A stretch of DNA of 64,000 nucleotides from Aquabacterium sp. NJ1. Lineage in GTDB: Bacteria; Pseudomonadota; Gammaproteobacteria; Burkholderiales; Burkholderiaceae_C. The position numbers and the translations under genes are program-made. This document shows, piece after piece, positions 44,935 through 54,139 of the stretch (its first letter is position 1; each line of letters begins with the position of its first letter). Below the pieces are notes generated by a model. That model was not told where the DNA came from. It did no database searches and saw only the letters and a program-made list of their open reading frames with translations. The DNA is taken from assembly GCF_000768065.1 (NCBI RefSeq), contig NZ_JRKM01000001.1, positions 124,001-188,000 of the forward strand, read 5' to 3'.

Positions 44935-46620
44935 TTACATGCCCGAGTAGTTCGGGCCGCCGCCGCCTTCCGGCGTGATCCAGACGATGTTCTGGGTCGG
45001 GTCCTTGATGTCGCAGGTCTTGCAGTGCACGCAGTTCTGCGCGTTGATCACCAGGCGATCGCTGTTGTCGTCGTTCTTCACGAACTCGTACACGCCAGCC
45101 GGGCAGTAGCGCGACTCTGGGCCGGCGAACTGAGCCAGGTTGGTCTGCACAGGCACCGACGCGTTCTTCAGCGTCAGGTGAGCAGGCTGGTGCTCGGTGT
45201 GGTTCGTGTTGGAGACGAACACCGAGCTCAGGCGATCGAAGGTGATCTTGCCGTCGGGCTTCGGATACTCGATCTTCGGCATCTGGCTGGCAGGCTTCAG
45301 GAAGGTGTGGTCCGGCGCAGGGTTGCGCAGGGTCCACGGGGCTTCCTTCATGCCCAGGCGGGGCAGCAGCCAGTGCTCGACGGCGGTCATGATGGTGCCG
45401 ACGTAGAAGCCCTTCTTGAACCAGGTCTTGAAGTTCTTCGAGGTCTTGAGTTCGTCGTGCAGCCAGCTCTTTTCGAACAGCGCGGGGTAAGCGGTCAGCT
45501 CATCTTGCTGACGGCCAGCCATCACGGCTTCGAACACGGCTTCGGCACACAGCATGCCGGACTTCATCGCAGCGTGCGAGCCCTTGATGCGGGCGGCGTT
45601 CATGTAGCCGGCATCGCAACCGACCAGGGCGCCGCCCTTGAAGACGGTCTTGGGCAGGCTGGGCAGGCCGCCGTTGTTGATGGCGCGCGCGCCGTAGCTG
45701 ATGCGCTTGGCGCCCTCCAAGTACTGCTTGATGACCGGGTGGGTCTTCCAGCGCTGCATTTCTTCGAAGGGGCTCAGCCAGGGGTTCTTGTAGTCGAGAC
45801 CAACCACGAAGCCCAGGGTGACCTTGTTGTCAGCCAGGTGGTAGAGGAATCCGCCACCGAAGGTTTCGGTGTTCATGGGCCAGCCACCGGTGTGAACGAC
45901 CAGACCAGGCTTGGCCTTGGCGGGGTCGATTTCCCACAGTTCCTTGATGCCGATACCGTAGCTCTGAGGCGCCTTGCCTTCAGCCAGGTTGAACTTGGCG
46001 ATCAGTTGCTTGCCCAGGTGGCCACGCGCGCCTTCAGCGAAGATGGTGTACTTGCCCAGCAGCTCCATGCCCAGCTGGAAGTCAGCCGTGGGCTCGCCGG
46101 TCTTGTCGATGCCCATGTTGCCGGTGGCCACACCCTTGACGGCGCCGTTGTCGTCGTACAGCACTTCAGCTGCAGCGAAGCCAGGGAAAATTTCCACGCC
46201 CAGGCCTTCAGCCTGTTGGGCCAGCCAACGGGTCACGTCGCTCAGGCTGATGACGTAGTTACCCTCGTTGTGCATGCAGTTGGGCACCAGGGCGTCGGGC
46301 GTCTTGATCTGACCGCTTTCGGTCAGCACATAGACTTCGTCGCCGGTCACGGGCTGGTTCAGCGGGGCGCCCAGTTCCTTCCAGTTGGGGAACAGCTCGT
46401 TGATGGAGCGTGGGTCCATCACGGCGCCCGACAGGATGTGCGCGCCGGGCTCGGAACCCTTTTCCAGCACGACAACGCTGATTTCCTTGCCAGCCTTTTC
46501 GGCCAGTTGCTTCAGGCGGATGGCAGTGGACAGGCCTGCGGGACCGGCGCCGACGATCACGACGTCGTATTCCATCGACTCGCGGGGGCCAAACTGCTCA
46601 AGGATTTCCTGGGGCGTCAT
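44935..46620 (-). CDS. etfD: Electron-transfer flavoprotein-ubiquinone oxidoreductase
   Basis: A 561-residue membrane-associated enzyme that passes electrons from acyl-CoA dehydrogenases, via electron-transfer flavoprotein, to ubiquinone. The FAD-binding motif 'VVIVGAGPAGLSTAIRL' is near the N-terminus, and the C-terminal [4Fe-4S] site is seen as a distant 'RYCPAGVYE' cysteine plus 'NCVHCKTCDIKDP'. The ATG at 46620 gives the family's usual start about 20 residues before the FAD loop; the frame extends much farther upstream but without family similarity. It is monocistronic and divergent from an SDR gene. Confidence 0.95.
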   Translation of the reverse strand: MTPQEILEQFGPRESMEYDVVIVGAGPAGLSTAIRLKQLAEKAGKEISVVVLEKGSEPGAHILSGAVMDPRSINELFPNWKELGAPLNQPVTGDEVYVLTESGQIKTPDALVPNCMHNEGNYVISLSDVTRWLAQQAEGLGVEIFPGFAAAEVLYDDNGAVKGVATGNMGIDKTGEPTADFQLGMELLGKYTIFAEGARGHLGKQLIAKFNLAEGKAPQSYGIGIKELWEIDPAKAKPGLVVHTGGWPMNTETFGGGFLYHLADNKVTLGFVVGLDYKNPWLSPFEEMQRWKTHPVIKQYLEGAKRISYGARAINNGGLPSLPKTVFKGGALVGCDAGYMNAARIKGSHAAMKSGMLCAEAVFEAVMAGRQQDELTAYPALFEKSWLHDELKTSKNFKTWFKKGFYVGTIMTAVEHWLLPRLGMKEAPWTLRNPAPDHTFLKPASQMPKIEYPKPDGKITFDRLSSVFVSNTNHTEHQPAHLTLKNASVPVQTNLAQFAGPESRYCPAGVYEFVKNDDNSDRLVINAQNCVHCKTCDIKDPTQNIVWITPEGGGGPNYSGM

Positions 46621-46718
46621 CGTGATTCCTTCTGTTCGGACAAAACAGGGTTCAGTTGTTTTTAATGAAGTGCGCGATTCTATGTCGGGGCCGACCCCAT
46701 ATTCTGACAAAAAATAGC

Positions 46719-46726
46719 ACGATCGT
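46719..46726. promoter_or_regulatory. Palindrome in the etfD-SDR divergent region
   Basis: The palindrome ACGATCGT lies in an AT-rich stretch about 100 bp from the etfD start, next to a second partly symmetric stretch (GGGGCCGACCCC at 46687-46698). Both could be operators for a regulator of fatty-acid genes, but no regulator can be assigned. Confidence 0.25.
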
Positions 46727-46901
46727 TCGAAAATTCCCCCGTCAATGCGGGGGATGGAGATTGGCTGTGGTCTGCCATGCAACAAAGAGGATCCGGATGA
46801 GGCCGTCGTGCTAAGGTCACAGCCGTTTCTGACAGCGAAAAATGCCATCGCACTGTTCAGGCGTAGAAACCAGCCGCCATACGCGCATAGGAGCACATTG
46901 C

Positions 46902-47687
46902 ATGAGTTACAACATCGACCTGTCCGGCCGCGTGGCCTTGATCACCGGCGCCTCCAGCGGCCTGGGCACCCAGTTTGCGCATACCCTGGCCAAGGCCGGT
47001 GCGGCGGTGGTGCTGGCCGGCCGCCGCGTCGAGCGACTCAAGACCCTGCGCTCGGAGATCGAGGCCTACGGCGGTGACGCGCACGCGGTGGGGCTGGACG
47101 TGACCGATGTGGCTTCCATCAAGTCTGCCGTGGCCCACGCCGAAACCGAGGTCGGGGCCATCGACATCCTGATCAACAACTCCGGGGTCAGCACCACCGA
47201 GCGCCTGATCGATGTCAGCGAAGACAGCTACGACTTCATCTTCAACACCAACACCCGCGGCGCCTTCTTCGTGGCGCAGGAAGTGGCCAAGCGCATGCTG
47301 GCACGCGCTAACGGCGCTGCCCCGGGCACCTTCACGGGCGGCCGCATTGTGAACATCGCGTCGGCCGCTGGCTTGCGCACCATGCCGCAGATCGGTGTGT
47401 ACTGCATGAGCAAGGCCGCCGTGGTGCACATGACCAAGGTGATGGCCGCCGAATGGGGCCGTTTCGGCATCACGACAAACGCCATCTGCCCCGGCTATAT
47501 CGACACCGAGATCAACCACCACCACTGGAACACGGAAGCCGGCAAGAAGCTCATCAGCATGCTGCCGCGCAAACGTGTTGGCCAGCCGAAGGACCTTGAC
47601 GCGATGCTGGTGAGCCTGTGCGCGGCTCAGAGCGACTTCATCAACGGCGCCATCATCTCGGCCGACGACGGGATGCTGGCCGCCTGA
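46902..47687 (+). CDS. Short-chain dehydrogenase/reductase
   Basis: A 261-residue SDR enzyme of the classical type, NAD(P)H-dependent. The cofactor loop is TGASSGLG at 15-22, followed by 'NNSG' near 92, catalytic S154 in 'NIASAAG' and the Y167-x-x-x-K171 pair. The C-terminal 'SDFINGAIISADDGM' is the usual glycine-rich SDR end. The substrate cannot be told; the neighbouring thioesterase, CoA transferase and ETF-QO genes suggest acyl-chain metabolism. ATAGGAG lies upstream of the ATG. It is divergent from etfD. Confidence 0.9.
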   Translation: MSYNIDLSGRVALITGASSGLGTQFAHTLAKAGAAVVLAGRRVERLKTLRSEIEAYGGDAHAVGLDVTDVASIKSAVAHAETEVGAIDILINNSGVSTTERLIDVSEDSYDFIFNTNTRGAFFVAQEVAKRMLARANGAAPGTFTGGRIVNIASAAGLRTMPQIGVYCMSKAAVVHMTKVMAAEWGRFGITTNAICPGYIDTEINHHHWNTEAGKKLISMLPRKRVGQPKDLDAMLVSLCAAQSDFINGAIISADDGMLAA

Positions 47688-47738
47688 CACGGGCTTGAAT
47701 TCACGCACCCAGCCCGCATCTGGCGACACAGACCTTTT

Positions 47739-47760
47739 GTGTGGCCCTTGCGGGCTTTTT
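47739..47760 (+). terminator. Weak GC hairpin with T run
   Basis: A GGCCC/CGGGC hairpin with a short loop followed by TTTTT lies between the SDR and thioesterase genes. It may reduce read-through. Confidence 0.35.
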
Positions 47761-47776
47761 ATTGCCTTTGACAACC

Positions 47777-48244
47777 ATGCGTCTAGACATCCCCGAACAC
47801 AAGATCCTCGTCCATGAGCTGTCCCTGCCCATCATGTGGGGCGACATGGATGCCCTTGGCCACGTCAACAACACCGTCTACTTCAAGTACATGGAGCAGG
47901 CGCGGGTGTCCTGGATCGAAGCCATCAATGGCTCAGTCGGGGATGGCAAGGACGGCCCCGTGATCGCCAATGCCTTCTTCAACTTCTACCGCCCGCTGGT
48001 CTTCCCAGGCAACCTGATCGCCAAGCTGTATGTGGCCGACCCTGGCCGCACCAGCATTGACACCTTCGTGACCATCGAACGCGAAGACGAGCCGGGCTCG
48101 CCGTATGCGGCCGGTGGTGCGACCCTGGTGTGGGTGAGCAGCACGGATGGTCGCCCTGTGCCTTTGCCTGAGCCCATCCGCGCCTTGAAAGGTACGCCAG
48201 CGCTGCCGGGCTCAGATGCCCCACGCGCCTTGCCGGGCAAGTAA
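47777..48244 (+). CDS. Acyl-CoA thioesterase, hotdog fold (4HBT)
   Basis: A 155-residue hotdog-fold thioesterase of the YbgC/FadM group. The active-site stretch 'MWGDMDALGHVNNTVYFKYMEQAR' contains the family's catalytic aspartate before the alanine-leucine-glycine-histidine loop. It would hydrolyse acyl-CoA or acyl-ACP thioesters in the cytoplasm. The last 30 residues are a Pro-rich tail beyond the usual domain. The first ATG that fits the family start is 47777. A strong terminator follows about 95 bp after the stop. Confidence 0.88.
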   Translation: MRLDIPEHKILVHELSLPIMWGDMDALGHVNNTVYFKYMEQARVSWIEAINGSVGDGKDGPVIANAFFNFYRPLVFPGNLIAKLYVADPGRTSIDTFVTIEREDEPGSPYAAGGATLVWVSSTDGRPVPLPEPIRALKGTPALPGSDAPRALPGK

Positions 48245-48340
48245 GCGGCTCTGTCATCCCCTCCCTGGTGCATCAGGCTGCCCATGGTGGCAGGCCAGGT
48301 CATCAACGAAACCACACGCTGCGCCATCCAGGCGTCACCA

Positions 48341-48373
48341 AGACACGTCAAGCACCTGCTGACGTGTCTTTTT
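48341..48373 (+). terminator. Strong rho-independent terminator
   Basis: AGACACGTCA pairs perfectly with TGACGTGTCT across a nine-base loop and is followed by TTTTT. It lies about 100 bp after the thioesterase gene and separates it from the CoA transferase operon. Confidence 0.9.
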
Positions 48374-48476
48374 CATTGAAATCACTGGATTTTTGGCGAT
48401 GACCCGGTGTACGCTTTCCATGTTGCAGTGCAGCGAAAGCGGCGCTGGTGAACCCCTGTAGCCAAGGAGTGATTGG

Positions 48477-49184
48477 ATGAACAAGGTCTATCCCGACGCC
48501 GCCAGCGCGCTGGCAGGGATTGTGAAAGACGGGCAACTGCTCGCGGTCGGGGGCTTTGGCCTCTGTGGCATCCCTGAAGCGCTGATCGATGCCTTGCAGG
48601 CAACGGGCGTGAAGAACCTGACGGTGATCTCGAACAACGCCGGGGTCGATGGTTTCGGCCTGGGCAAGTTGCTCAACACGCGCCAGATCAAGAAGATGAT
48701 CTCCAGCTATGTGGGCGAGAACAAGGAGTTCGAGCGCCAGTACCTGGCAGGCGAACTGGAGCTGGAATTCACGCCGCAAGGCACGCTGGCCGAGAAGCTG
48801 CGTGCCGGTGGCGCCGGCATCCCGGCCTTCTTCACCAAGACGGGCGTGGGCACAATCGTGGCCGAAGGCAAGGAGACCCGCGAGTTCGACGGCGAGGTCT
48901 ATGTGATGGAGCGGGCCCTGCTGCCCGAGGTGGCACTGGTCAAGGCCTACAAGGCAGACAAGTCCGGCAACCTGATCTTCCGCCGCACGGCGCGCAACTT
49001 CAACCCGGCAGCGGCCATGGCCGGCAAGATCACGGTGGTTGAAGTGGAAGAGATCGTCGAGACCGGAACATTCGATCCTGACTCGGTTCACCTGCCTGGC
49101 ATCTATGTGCACCGCATCGTGCTCAATGCGACGCCGGAAAAGCGCATCGAGAAGCGCACCATCACTGAAAAGGCAGGAGCCTAA
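48477..49184 (+). CDS. 3-oxoacid CoA-transferase subunit A
   Basis: A 235-residue subunit of the SCOT-type CoA transferases, which move CoA from succinyl-CoA to a 3-oxoacid such as acetoacetate. The glycine-rich CoA-binding motif '[13 protein letters not shown]' near residue 25 and '[11 protein letters not shown]' near 58 are diagnostic. It is followed 83 bp downstream by the matching subunit B, so the two form an operon. The substrate is inferred from family; related enzymes use other 3-oxoacids. Confidence 0.92.
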   Translation: MNKVYPDAASALAGIVKDGQLLAVGGFGLCGIPEALIDALQATGVKNLTVISNNAGVDGFGLGKLLNTRQIKKMISSYVGENKEFERQYLAGELELEFTPQGTLAEKLRAGGAGIPAFFTKTGVGTIVAEGKETREFDGEVYVMERALLPEVALVKAYKADKSGNLIFRRTARNFNPAAAMAGKITVVEVEEIVETGTFDPDSVHLPGIYVHRIVLNATPEKRIEKRTITEKAGA

Positions 49185-49212
49185 ATGATGACCCCCACTA
49201 TCACTTCGTTTC

Positions 49213-49261
49213 TGCCCCCCGAGGGGGCGCAAGCCTCCCTTGAGGCGGCTCGGCGGGAGGC
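49213..49261. repeat. GC-rich intergenic repeat
   Basis: A palindromic CCCCCGAGGGGG block, GCGCAAGCCTCCC and a GGCGGCTCGGCGGGAGG end lie between the two CoA-transferase genes. Elements of this look are frequent in intergenic regions of Comamonadaceae relatives. It supplies the ribosome site of the downstream gene. Confidence 0.5.
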
Positions 49262-49267
49262 TTGAAC

Positions 49268-49912
49268 ATGCCCTGGACACATGACGAAATGGCGGCCCGT
49301 GCCGCGCGCGAGTTGCAGGACGGTTTCTACGTGAACCTGGGCATTGGCCTGCCCACATTGGTGGCCAACTTCGTGAGCCCCGACATTGATGTGTGGCTGC
49401 AGTCCGAGAACGGCATGCTGGGCATCGGCCCCTTCCCGACGGAAGACCAGGTGGACGCTGACCTGATCAACGCCGGCAAGCAGACCGTGACCGTGCTGCC
49501 GGGCTCCTCGATCTTTGGCTCGCACGAGAGCTTTGCCATGATCCGCGGCGGCAAGATCAACCTGTCCATCCTGGGCGCCATGCAGGTGTCCGAGAAAGGT
49601 GACCTGGCCAACTGGATGATCCCCGGCAAGATGGTCAAGGGCATGGGCGGTGCCATGGATCTGGTGGCCGGCGTGGGCCGCGTTGTGGTGCTGATGGAGC
49701 ACGCCGCCAAGAACGGCGAGCACAAGCTGCTTCAGAAATGCACCCTGCCGCTGACTGGCCTGGGCGTGGTGGACCGCATCATCACCGAGCTGTGCGTGAT
49801 CGACGTGACGCCCGATGGCTTCAAGTGCGTCGAGCTGGCGCCCGGCGTGACGCTTGACGAGGTCCGCTTGAAGACCGGCGCGCACGTGCACCTGTCGCAC
49901 CTCGAAGCCTGA
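49268..49912 (+). CDS. 3-oxoacid CoA-transferase subunit B
   Basis: A 214-residue partner of the subunit A encoded upstream. The catalytic glutamate, which forms the CoA thioester intermediate, is E47 in '[12 protein letters not shown]'. The '[40 protein letters not shown]' region is characteristic, as is the final '[16 protein letters not shown]'. The ATG at 49268 has GGGAGG upstream; a TTG two codons earlier is an alternative. Together with subunit A it would supply acetoacetyl-CoA for oxidation or storage-polymer cycling. Confidence 0.92.
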   Translation: MPWTHDEMAARAARELQDGFYVNLGIGLPTLVANFVSPDIDVWLQSENGMLGIGPFPTEDQVDADLINAGKQTVTVLPGSSIFGSHESFAMIRGGKINLSILGAMQVSEKGDLANWMIPGKMVKGMGGAMDLVAGVGRVVVLMEHAAKNGEHKLLQKCTLPLTGLGVVDRIITELCVIDVTPDGFKCVELAPGVTLDEVRLKTGAHVHLSHLEA

Positions 49913-49934
49913 GTGCGTTGCACCTGAACAGCAA

Positions 49935-49964
49935 GGCCACCCATGCGGTGGCTTTGTGCTTTTT
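49935..49964 (+). terminator. Rho-independent terminator of the CoA transferase operon
   Basis: GCCACC pairs with GGTGGC around a five-base loop, followed by a T-rich run (TTTGTGCTTTTT), 20-50 bp after the subunit B stop. Confidence 0.65.
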
Positions 49965-49997
49965 AAGGGCCTGCTGCGCTCTGAGACAATGCCGCCC

Positions 49998-51494
49998 ATG
50001 AACTGGATCACACCGCTGCTGCTCGTCGTCAATCTTCTGCTGCTCGTCTGGCTGCTGCTGCGGCCCGCCAGGCAGAACGACGAGGCCGTGAACCAGCTCG
50101 GCGCCAGCTTGGGGCAGGCCATTCGCGAGCGCAGCGACCAGCTCGAACGCAATCTGCGCGATGAAGTGGCCCGCAGTGCCACCGGCACGAGGCAGGAGCT
50201 GGGTGCCACCCTGGGCACCTTCCAGCAGACCTTGACGGCCTTGCAGGGTGATGCGACCCGCACCCAGAACGAGCAACTGGACAGCTTTCGCACGCAGCTG
50301 GCCAGCATGCAGCAAGGGCTGGCGGACAGCCTGCGCGACACCACCCATCAACAGAGCCTTCAGGCCGCAGGCTTGCGTGAGGCCCAGGCTCAGGCACTCG
50401 CCCGATTCAACGAGGCCCAGGAAGCCGCGCTACGTCGCCTGGGCGAGGGCGTGGCCGAGCAACTGCGCGTGCTGTCCGAGGCCAATGAGCGCCGCCTGAA
50501 CGACGTGCGCACCACGGTCGAGACCCGCTTGCAAGCCCTGCAGGCCGACAACGAGAAGAAGCTGGAGCAGATGCGCCAGACCGTGGATGAAAAGCTCCAC
50601 GCCACGCTGGAAGCCCGCCTGGGTGAAAGCTTCAAGCAAGTGGCCGAGCGGCTGGAGCTGGTTCACCGCGGCCTGGGCGAGATGCAACGGCTGGCCAGCG
50701 ATGTGGGCTCGCTCAACCGCGTGCTCAACAACGTCAAGACACGCGGCATTTTTGGCGAGGTGCAACTGGCTGGCCTGCTGGAGCAGGTGTTCACGCCCGA
50801 GCAGTACGCCGTCAACGTCGAAACGGTGCCCGGCAGCGGCGCCCGCGTGGAGTTCGCGATCAAGTTGCCAGGGCAGGGCGGCAACGATGGGGCGCCGCTG
50901 TGGCTGCCTGTGGACGCCAAGTTCCCCCGCGAAGATTACGAGCGCCTACTCGAAGCCCAGGACCGGGCCGATGCCCCTGCCGTGGAAGCCGCAGCCAAGG
51001 CCGTGGAGCAACGCCTGCGCCTGGAAGCCCGCAGCATCCGGGACAAATACCTGGCGCCGCCGCACACCTCGGATTTCGCCATCCTGTTCGTGCCGACCGA
51101 AGGCCTGTATGCCGAGGCCTTGCGCCGCCCTGGCCTGGTCGAATCCCTGCAACGCGAATGCCGCGTGATGCTGGCCGGCCCCACGACCTTGCTGGCCACG
51201 CTCAACAGCCTGCAGATGGGCTTCCGCACGCTGGCGCTGGAAAAGCGCTCCAGCGAGGTCTGGCAAGTGCTGGGTGCCGTCAAGACCGAGTTCGGCAAGT
51301 TCGGTGACGTGCTGGCCAAGACCCGCAAGAAGCTGGAAGAAGCCAGCAACACGATTTCGTCTGTCGAAACGCGCACCCGCGTCATGGGCCGCGCACTCAA
51401 GCAGGTCGAGGCCATGCCCGATGCGCAGGCCCAGGCCTTGTTGCCGGGCGAGGCGGGTTTGGAGCCGGGTTTGCCCTTGGAAGACGAGGCCTGA
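49998..51494 (+). CDS. rmuC: DNA recombination protein RmuC
   Basis: A 498-residue protein with an N-terminal membrane anchor ('ITPLLLVVNLLLLVWLLL'), a long coiled coil of Gln/Arg/Leu-rich heptads (about residues 30-220) and a C-terminal nuclease-like domain. The domain contains 'GIFGEVQLAGLLEQVFTPEQY', 'LPVDAKFPREDYERL' and 'ILFVPTEGLYAEAL', all typical of RmuC. The family limits recombination between inverted repeats; its domain is related to PD-(D/E)XK nucleases. An ATG at 49989 three codons earlier is an alternative start. It is a single gene beyond the CoA transferase terminator. Confidence 0.9.
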   Translation: MNWITPLLLVVNLLLLVWLLLRPARQNDEAVNQLGASLGQAIRERSDQLERNLRDEVARSATGTRQELGATLGTFQQTLTALQGDATRTQNEQLDSFRTQLASMQQGLADSLRDTTHQQSLQAAGLREAQAQALARFNEAQEAALRRLGEGVAEQLRVLSEANERRLNDVRTTVETRLQALQADNEKKLEQMRQTVDEKLHATLEARLGESFKQVAERLELVHRGLGEMQRLASDVGSLNRVLNNVKTRGIFGEVQLAGLLEQVFTPEQYAVNVETVPGSGARVEFAIKLPGQGGNDGAPLWLPVDAKFPREDYERLLEAQDRADAPAVEAAAKAVEQRLRLEARSIRDKYLAPPHTSDFAILFVPTEGLYAEALRRPGLVESLQRECRVMLAGPTTLLATLNSLQMGFRTLALEKRSSEVWQVLGAVKTEFGKFGDVLAKTRKKLEEASNTISSVETRTRVMGRALKQVEAMPDAQAQALLPGEAGLEPGLPLEDEA

Positions 51495-51580
51495 CTCAAG
51501 TCAGCCGCACCAGCAACCGATAGACAGAGGCCGAGTGTCCTGTTTGCCGTGTTGGGGCCATGAGCGCTCCTGGTTGCTGA

Positions 51581-54139
51581 GTGAAATCACTGCTGAACCT
51601 CTTTCTGCTGCTGATCCAATTGCTGCTCCTGGCGCCGGCCTGGGCAGGCGAGCCCTATGACGTCGCGCACGCCAAAGGAGAGGGCGAATGGTTGAGCATG
51701 GAGACCGTGGTTTCCGACCAGCCGCCGTCAGCGTTGGGGCCTTCACATCCCCCCGCTGACAAGGCCGCCTGGCAAGTCCGCCGTCCCGGCGTGCGCACGA
51801 TCGGGTTCGAGTACAAGGGCGTGTGGGCACGCACCACACTCCAAAACAGCTCGGATGCCCCCGTCCAGGGCTGGGTATTGGTGACCGAACCCTACACCGA
51901 CTATGTGGACTGCTTTGTCGACTCCGACGGCAGCGAGGTCAACATCTACCGCATGGGGGACAAGCGCCCCTTCGAGGCCCGCCCGATCAAGTACCCGGCC
52001 ATGGCCGTGCCGGTGAACCTGTACCCCGGCAGCACCGTGACGCTGCAATGCCTGTTGCGCAACGATGGCTCGACGGCGGCCACCTTCCAGTATTGGGAGC
52101 CTGAAAACTACGCCATCCAGGAGCGCGAGACGGCCTTCTCGCGTGCGCTTTGTTATGGCGCCCTGGTCTTCACACTGCTGGTGTCCATCGTGCTGGCGCT
52201 CATCAACGGCAACCCGCTTTCCTTCCTGATGGTGGCCGAGATCCTGCCCGTTCTGGCGGCCACGGCCAGCCGTGAGGGTGACGCGTTCCAGCTGCTCTGG
52301 CCCAAGCATCCGCAATTCAACGTGCCGCCTTACATGTGGATCCTGATCGGCATCGCCGCGGCCACTCTGGTGTTTCGCTGGATCATTCAACCCAGCCGGC
52401 GCGAGGATCAGGTCATCAAGACCCTGACCTTGTCTGCCGTGCTGATCCTGGCGTTCGCCGTGATCTTCCCGCAGCAGGCCCCCAAAATCAGCGCACTGGT
52501 TCAAGGCATCTCGGTGGCCTACCCGATCGCATTGATCTGGATCTGCGCGCGGCACTGGCATGAAGGCGCCGTGGCACGCCTGCTGTGCATCGGCATGTTC
52601 GTGCAGATGCTCGCGCTGGTGATCAACGCCGTTGGCGTACTGGGCATCTACCACGGCCAGTTTGGCGTGGCCAGCATGTATGCCTGCGTCATCAAGGCCC
52701 TGACGCTTGCTGCGGCCCTGTTCTACCGCATGAAGGAGGACAGACGCGAGCGGGCCAGGGCGCAGGCCGAACACACGATGGAACTGGAGCGCCGCCTGGC
52801 CTATGAGGCGCAACTGCGGGATGTGGTCTCGCATCACCCGCGCTACGGCATGCCCAACCAGGCCATGCTGGAAGAGGCAGTGCGCAGCCGGCTGGAGCAG
52901 GCCAACGAAGCCCTGTCGATCTGGATCGTCAAGCTCAACCGATTCGGCTTTCTGGAGTCCATCCTGCCGCCGGACACTTTGACCCAGGTGGTCAAGATCT
53001 ACGCGGAAGAACTGCGCCACTGGTTCACGACACGCGCGCAGACGCCGTTGATGAGCATTGAAGGTGATCACCTGTTGGCGGCGCTGGATGACAGCACCTT
53101 GGCCTTCGTGACCATCGGCGAACCGCCTGAATCGCTGATGAGCGACCTGGAAAGCTTCCTGGTGCGCCGCTTCGAATGGCAAGGCCTGTTTGTCGCCTGG
53201 GACCCACATGTCGGCGTCTCACCGGTTGGACGCGCGCACCTGACGCAGCCGGTGGGCGTGAGCGACGAGGCCCGCATCGCCTTGCAATGGTGCAGCGCGC
53301 ACCGACGCGTGGTGCCGTTCGACGCCGAACGCATGAAGCGCGAGCAACTGGCCTATGGCCTGACGCTGGATCTGGAAGGCGCGATCGACCGCGGCGAGCT
53401 GTTGCTGCACTACCAACCCAAGGTCACGCTGGAGACGCGCCGCACCGAGTCGCTGGAGGCCCTGGTGCGCTGGCGCCACCCCGAGCGCGGCATGATCCCG
53501 CCGGGTGCCTTCATCGCCGAGGCCGAGGCCACAGGGGCCATCAACCGATTGACCATGTGGGCCATCGCAGAGGCCGCTCGTTTCCTGTTGACGCTGCCTG
53601 ATTCGCAGGTGCGGGTGTCGGTCAACATCACCGCCTTCGATCTGGCCACGCCACGTTTTGTCGACAAGGTGCTGGAAACCTTGCGCCATGTTGGCTGCCC
53701 ACCCTGCCGCCTGATCCTGGAAGTGACCGAGTCGGCTGCCTTGAGCGACCGCGAACGTGCTACGCAGATCCTGTCGCGGTTGCGCGGCGAGGGCGTCAAG
53801 ATCGCGCTGGATGACTTTGGCACGGGCTACTCGTCGCTGGGCATCCTGCAGGAGATGCCGCTGGACGAGATGAAGGTGGACCGCAGCTTCGTCACCGACA
53901 TCGAGGACTTCGGGCGCAAACAAGCCGTGTTGCAAGCCATGATCGAGGTGGGCCATCGCCTGGGCTTGACCGTGACCATCGAAGGCGTCGAGCATGGCAC
54001 CAGCGTGGACTGGTTGGCCGACCATGGCTGCGACGTGGTGCAAGGCTACTTCTTCAGCCGACCGCTGGAGGCCGAAGCCGCACGCAACTGGCTGGCGCGG
54101 CCGGTCGAGTCGGAGTCAGTGGCGGCAGCCTGCGGCTGA
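51581..54139 (+). CDS. Membrane EAL-domain signalling protein (7TM-DISM-like sensor)
   Basis: An 852-residue protein that starts with GTG and a signal peptide ending near 'APAWAGEP'. A periplasmic sensing domain of about 180 residues (likely 7TMR-DISM type) is followed by about seven membrane segments. After a coiled linker comes a GGDEF-like region without the GGDEF signature, so it is probably not catalytic. The C-terminal EAL domain is well conserved ('ESLEALVRWRHPERG', 'DDFGTGYSSL'), with 'TIEGVE' in place of the usual 'AEGVE'. It would break down cyclic di-GMP in response to an external signal, or bind it. Its end overlaps the hemH end on the other strand by 24 bases. Confidence 0.88.
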   Translation: MKSLLNLFLLLIQLLLLAPAWAGEPYDVAHAKGEGEWLSMETVVSDQPPSALGPSHPPADKAAWQVRRPGVRTIGFEYKGVWARTTLQNSSDAPVQGWVLVTEPYTDYVDCFVDSDGSEVNIYRMGDKRPFEARPIKYPAMAVPVNLYPGSTVTLQCLLRNDGSTAATFQYWEPENYAIQERETAFSRALCYGALVFTLLVSIVLALINGNPLSFLMVAEILPVLAATASREGDAFQLLWPKHPQFNVPPYMWILIGIAAATLVFRWIIQPSRREDQVIKTLTLSAVLILAFAVIFPQQAPKISALVQGISVAYPIALIWICARHWHEGAVARLLCIGMFVQMLALVINAVGVLGIYHGQFGVASMYACVIKALTLAAALFYRMKEDRRERARAQAEHTMELERRLAYEAQLRDVVSHHPRYGMPNQAMLEEAVRSRLEQANEALSIWIVKLNRFGFLESILPPDTLTQVVKIYAEELRHWFTTRAQTPLMSIEGDHLLAALDDSTLAFVTIGEPPESLMSDLESFLVRRFEWQGLFVAWDPHVGVSPVGRAHLTQPVGVSDEARIALQWCSAHRRVVPFDAERMKREQLAYGLTLDLEGAIDRGELLLHYQPKVTLETRRTESLEALVRWRHPERGMIPPGAFIAEAEATGAINRLTMWAIAEAARFLLTLPDSQVRVSVNITAFDLATPRFVDKVLETLRHVGCPPCRLILEVTESAALSDRERATQILSRLRGEGVKIALDDFGTGYSSLGILQEMPLDEMKVDRSFVTDIEDFGRKQAVLQAMIEVGHRLGLTVTIEGVEHGTSVDWLADHGCDVVQGYFFSRPLEAEAARNWLARPVESESVAAACG

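Noticed and set aside
45025-46665. Long plus-strand open frame antisense to etfD
   Set aside because: ETF-QO motifs are complete on the minus strand; the antisense product has no recognisable feature.
46857-47774. Minus-strand open frame opposite the SDR gene
   Set aside because: Gly/His/Val-rich composition typical of antisense frames in high-GC genes.
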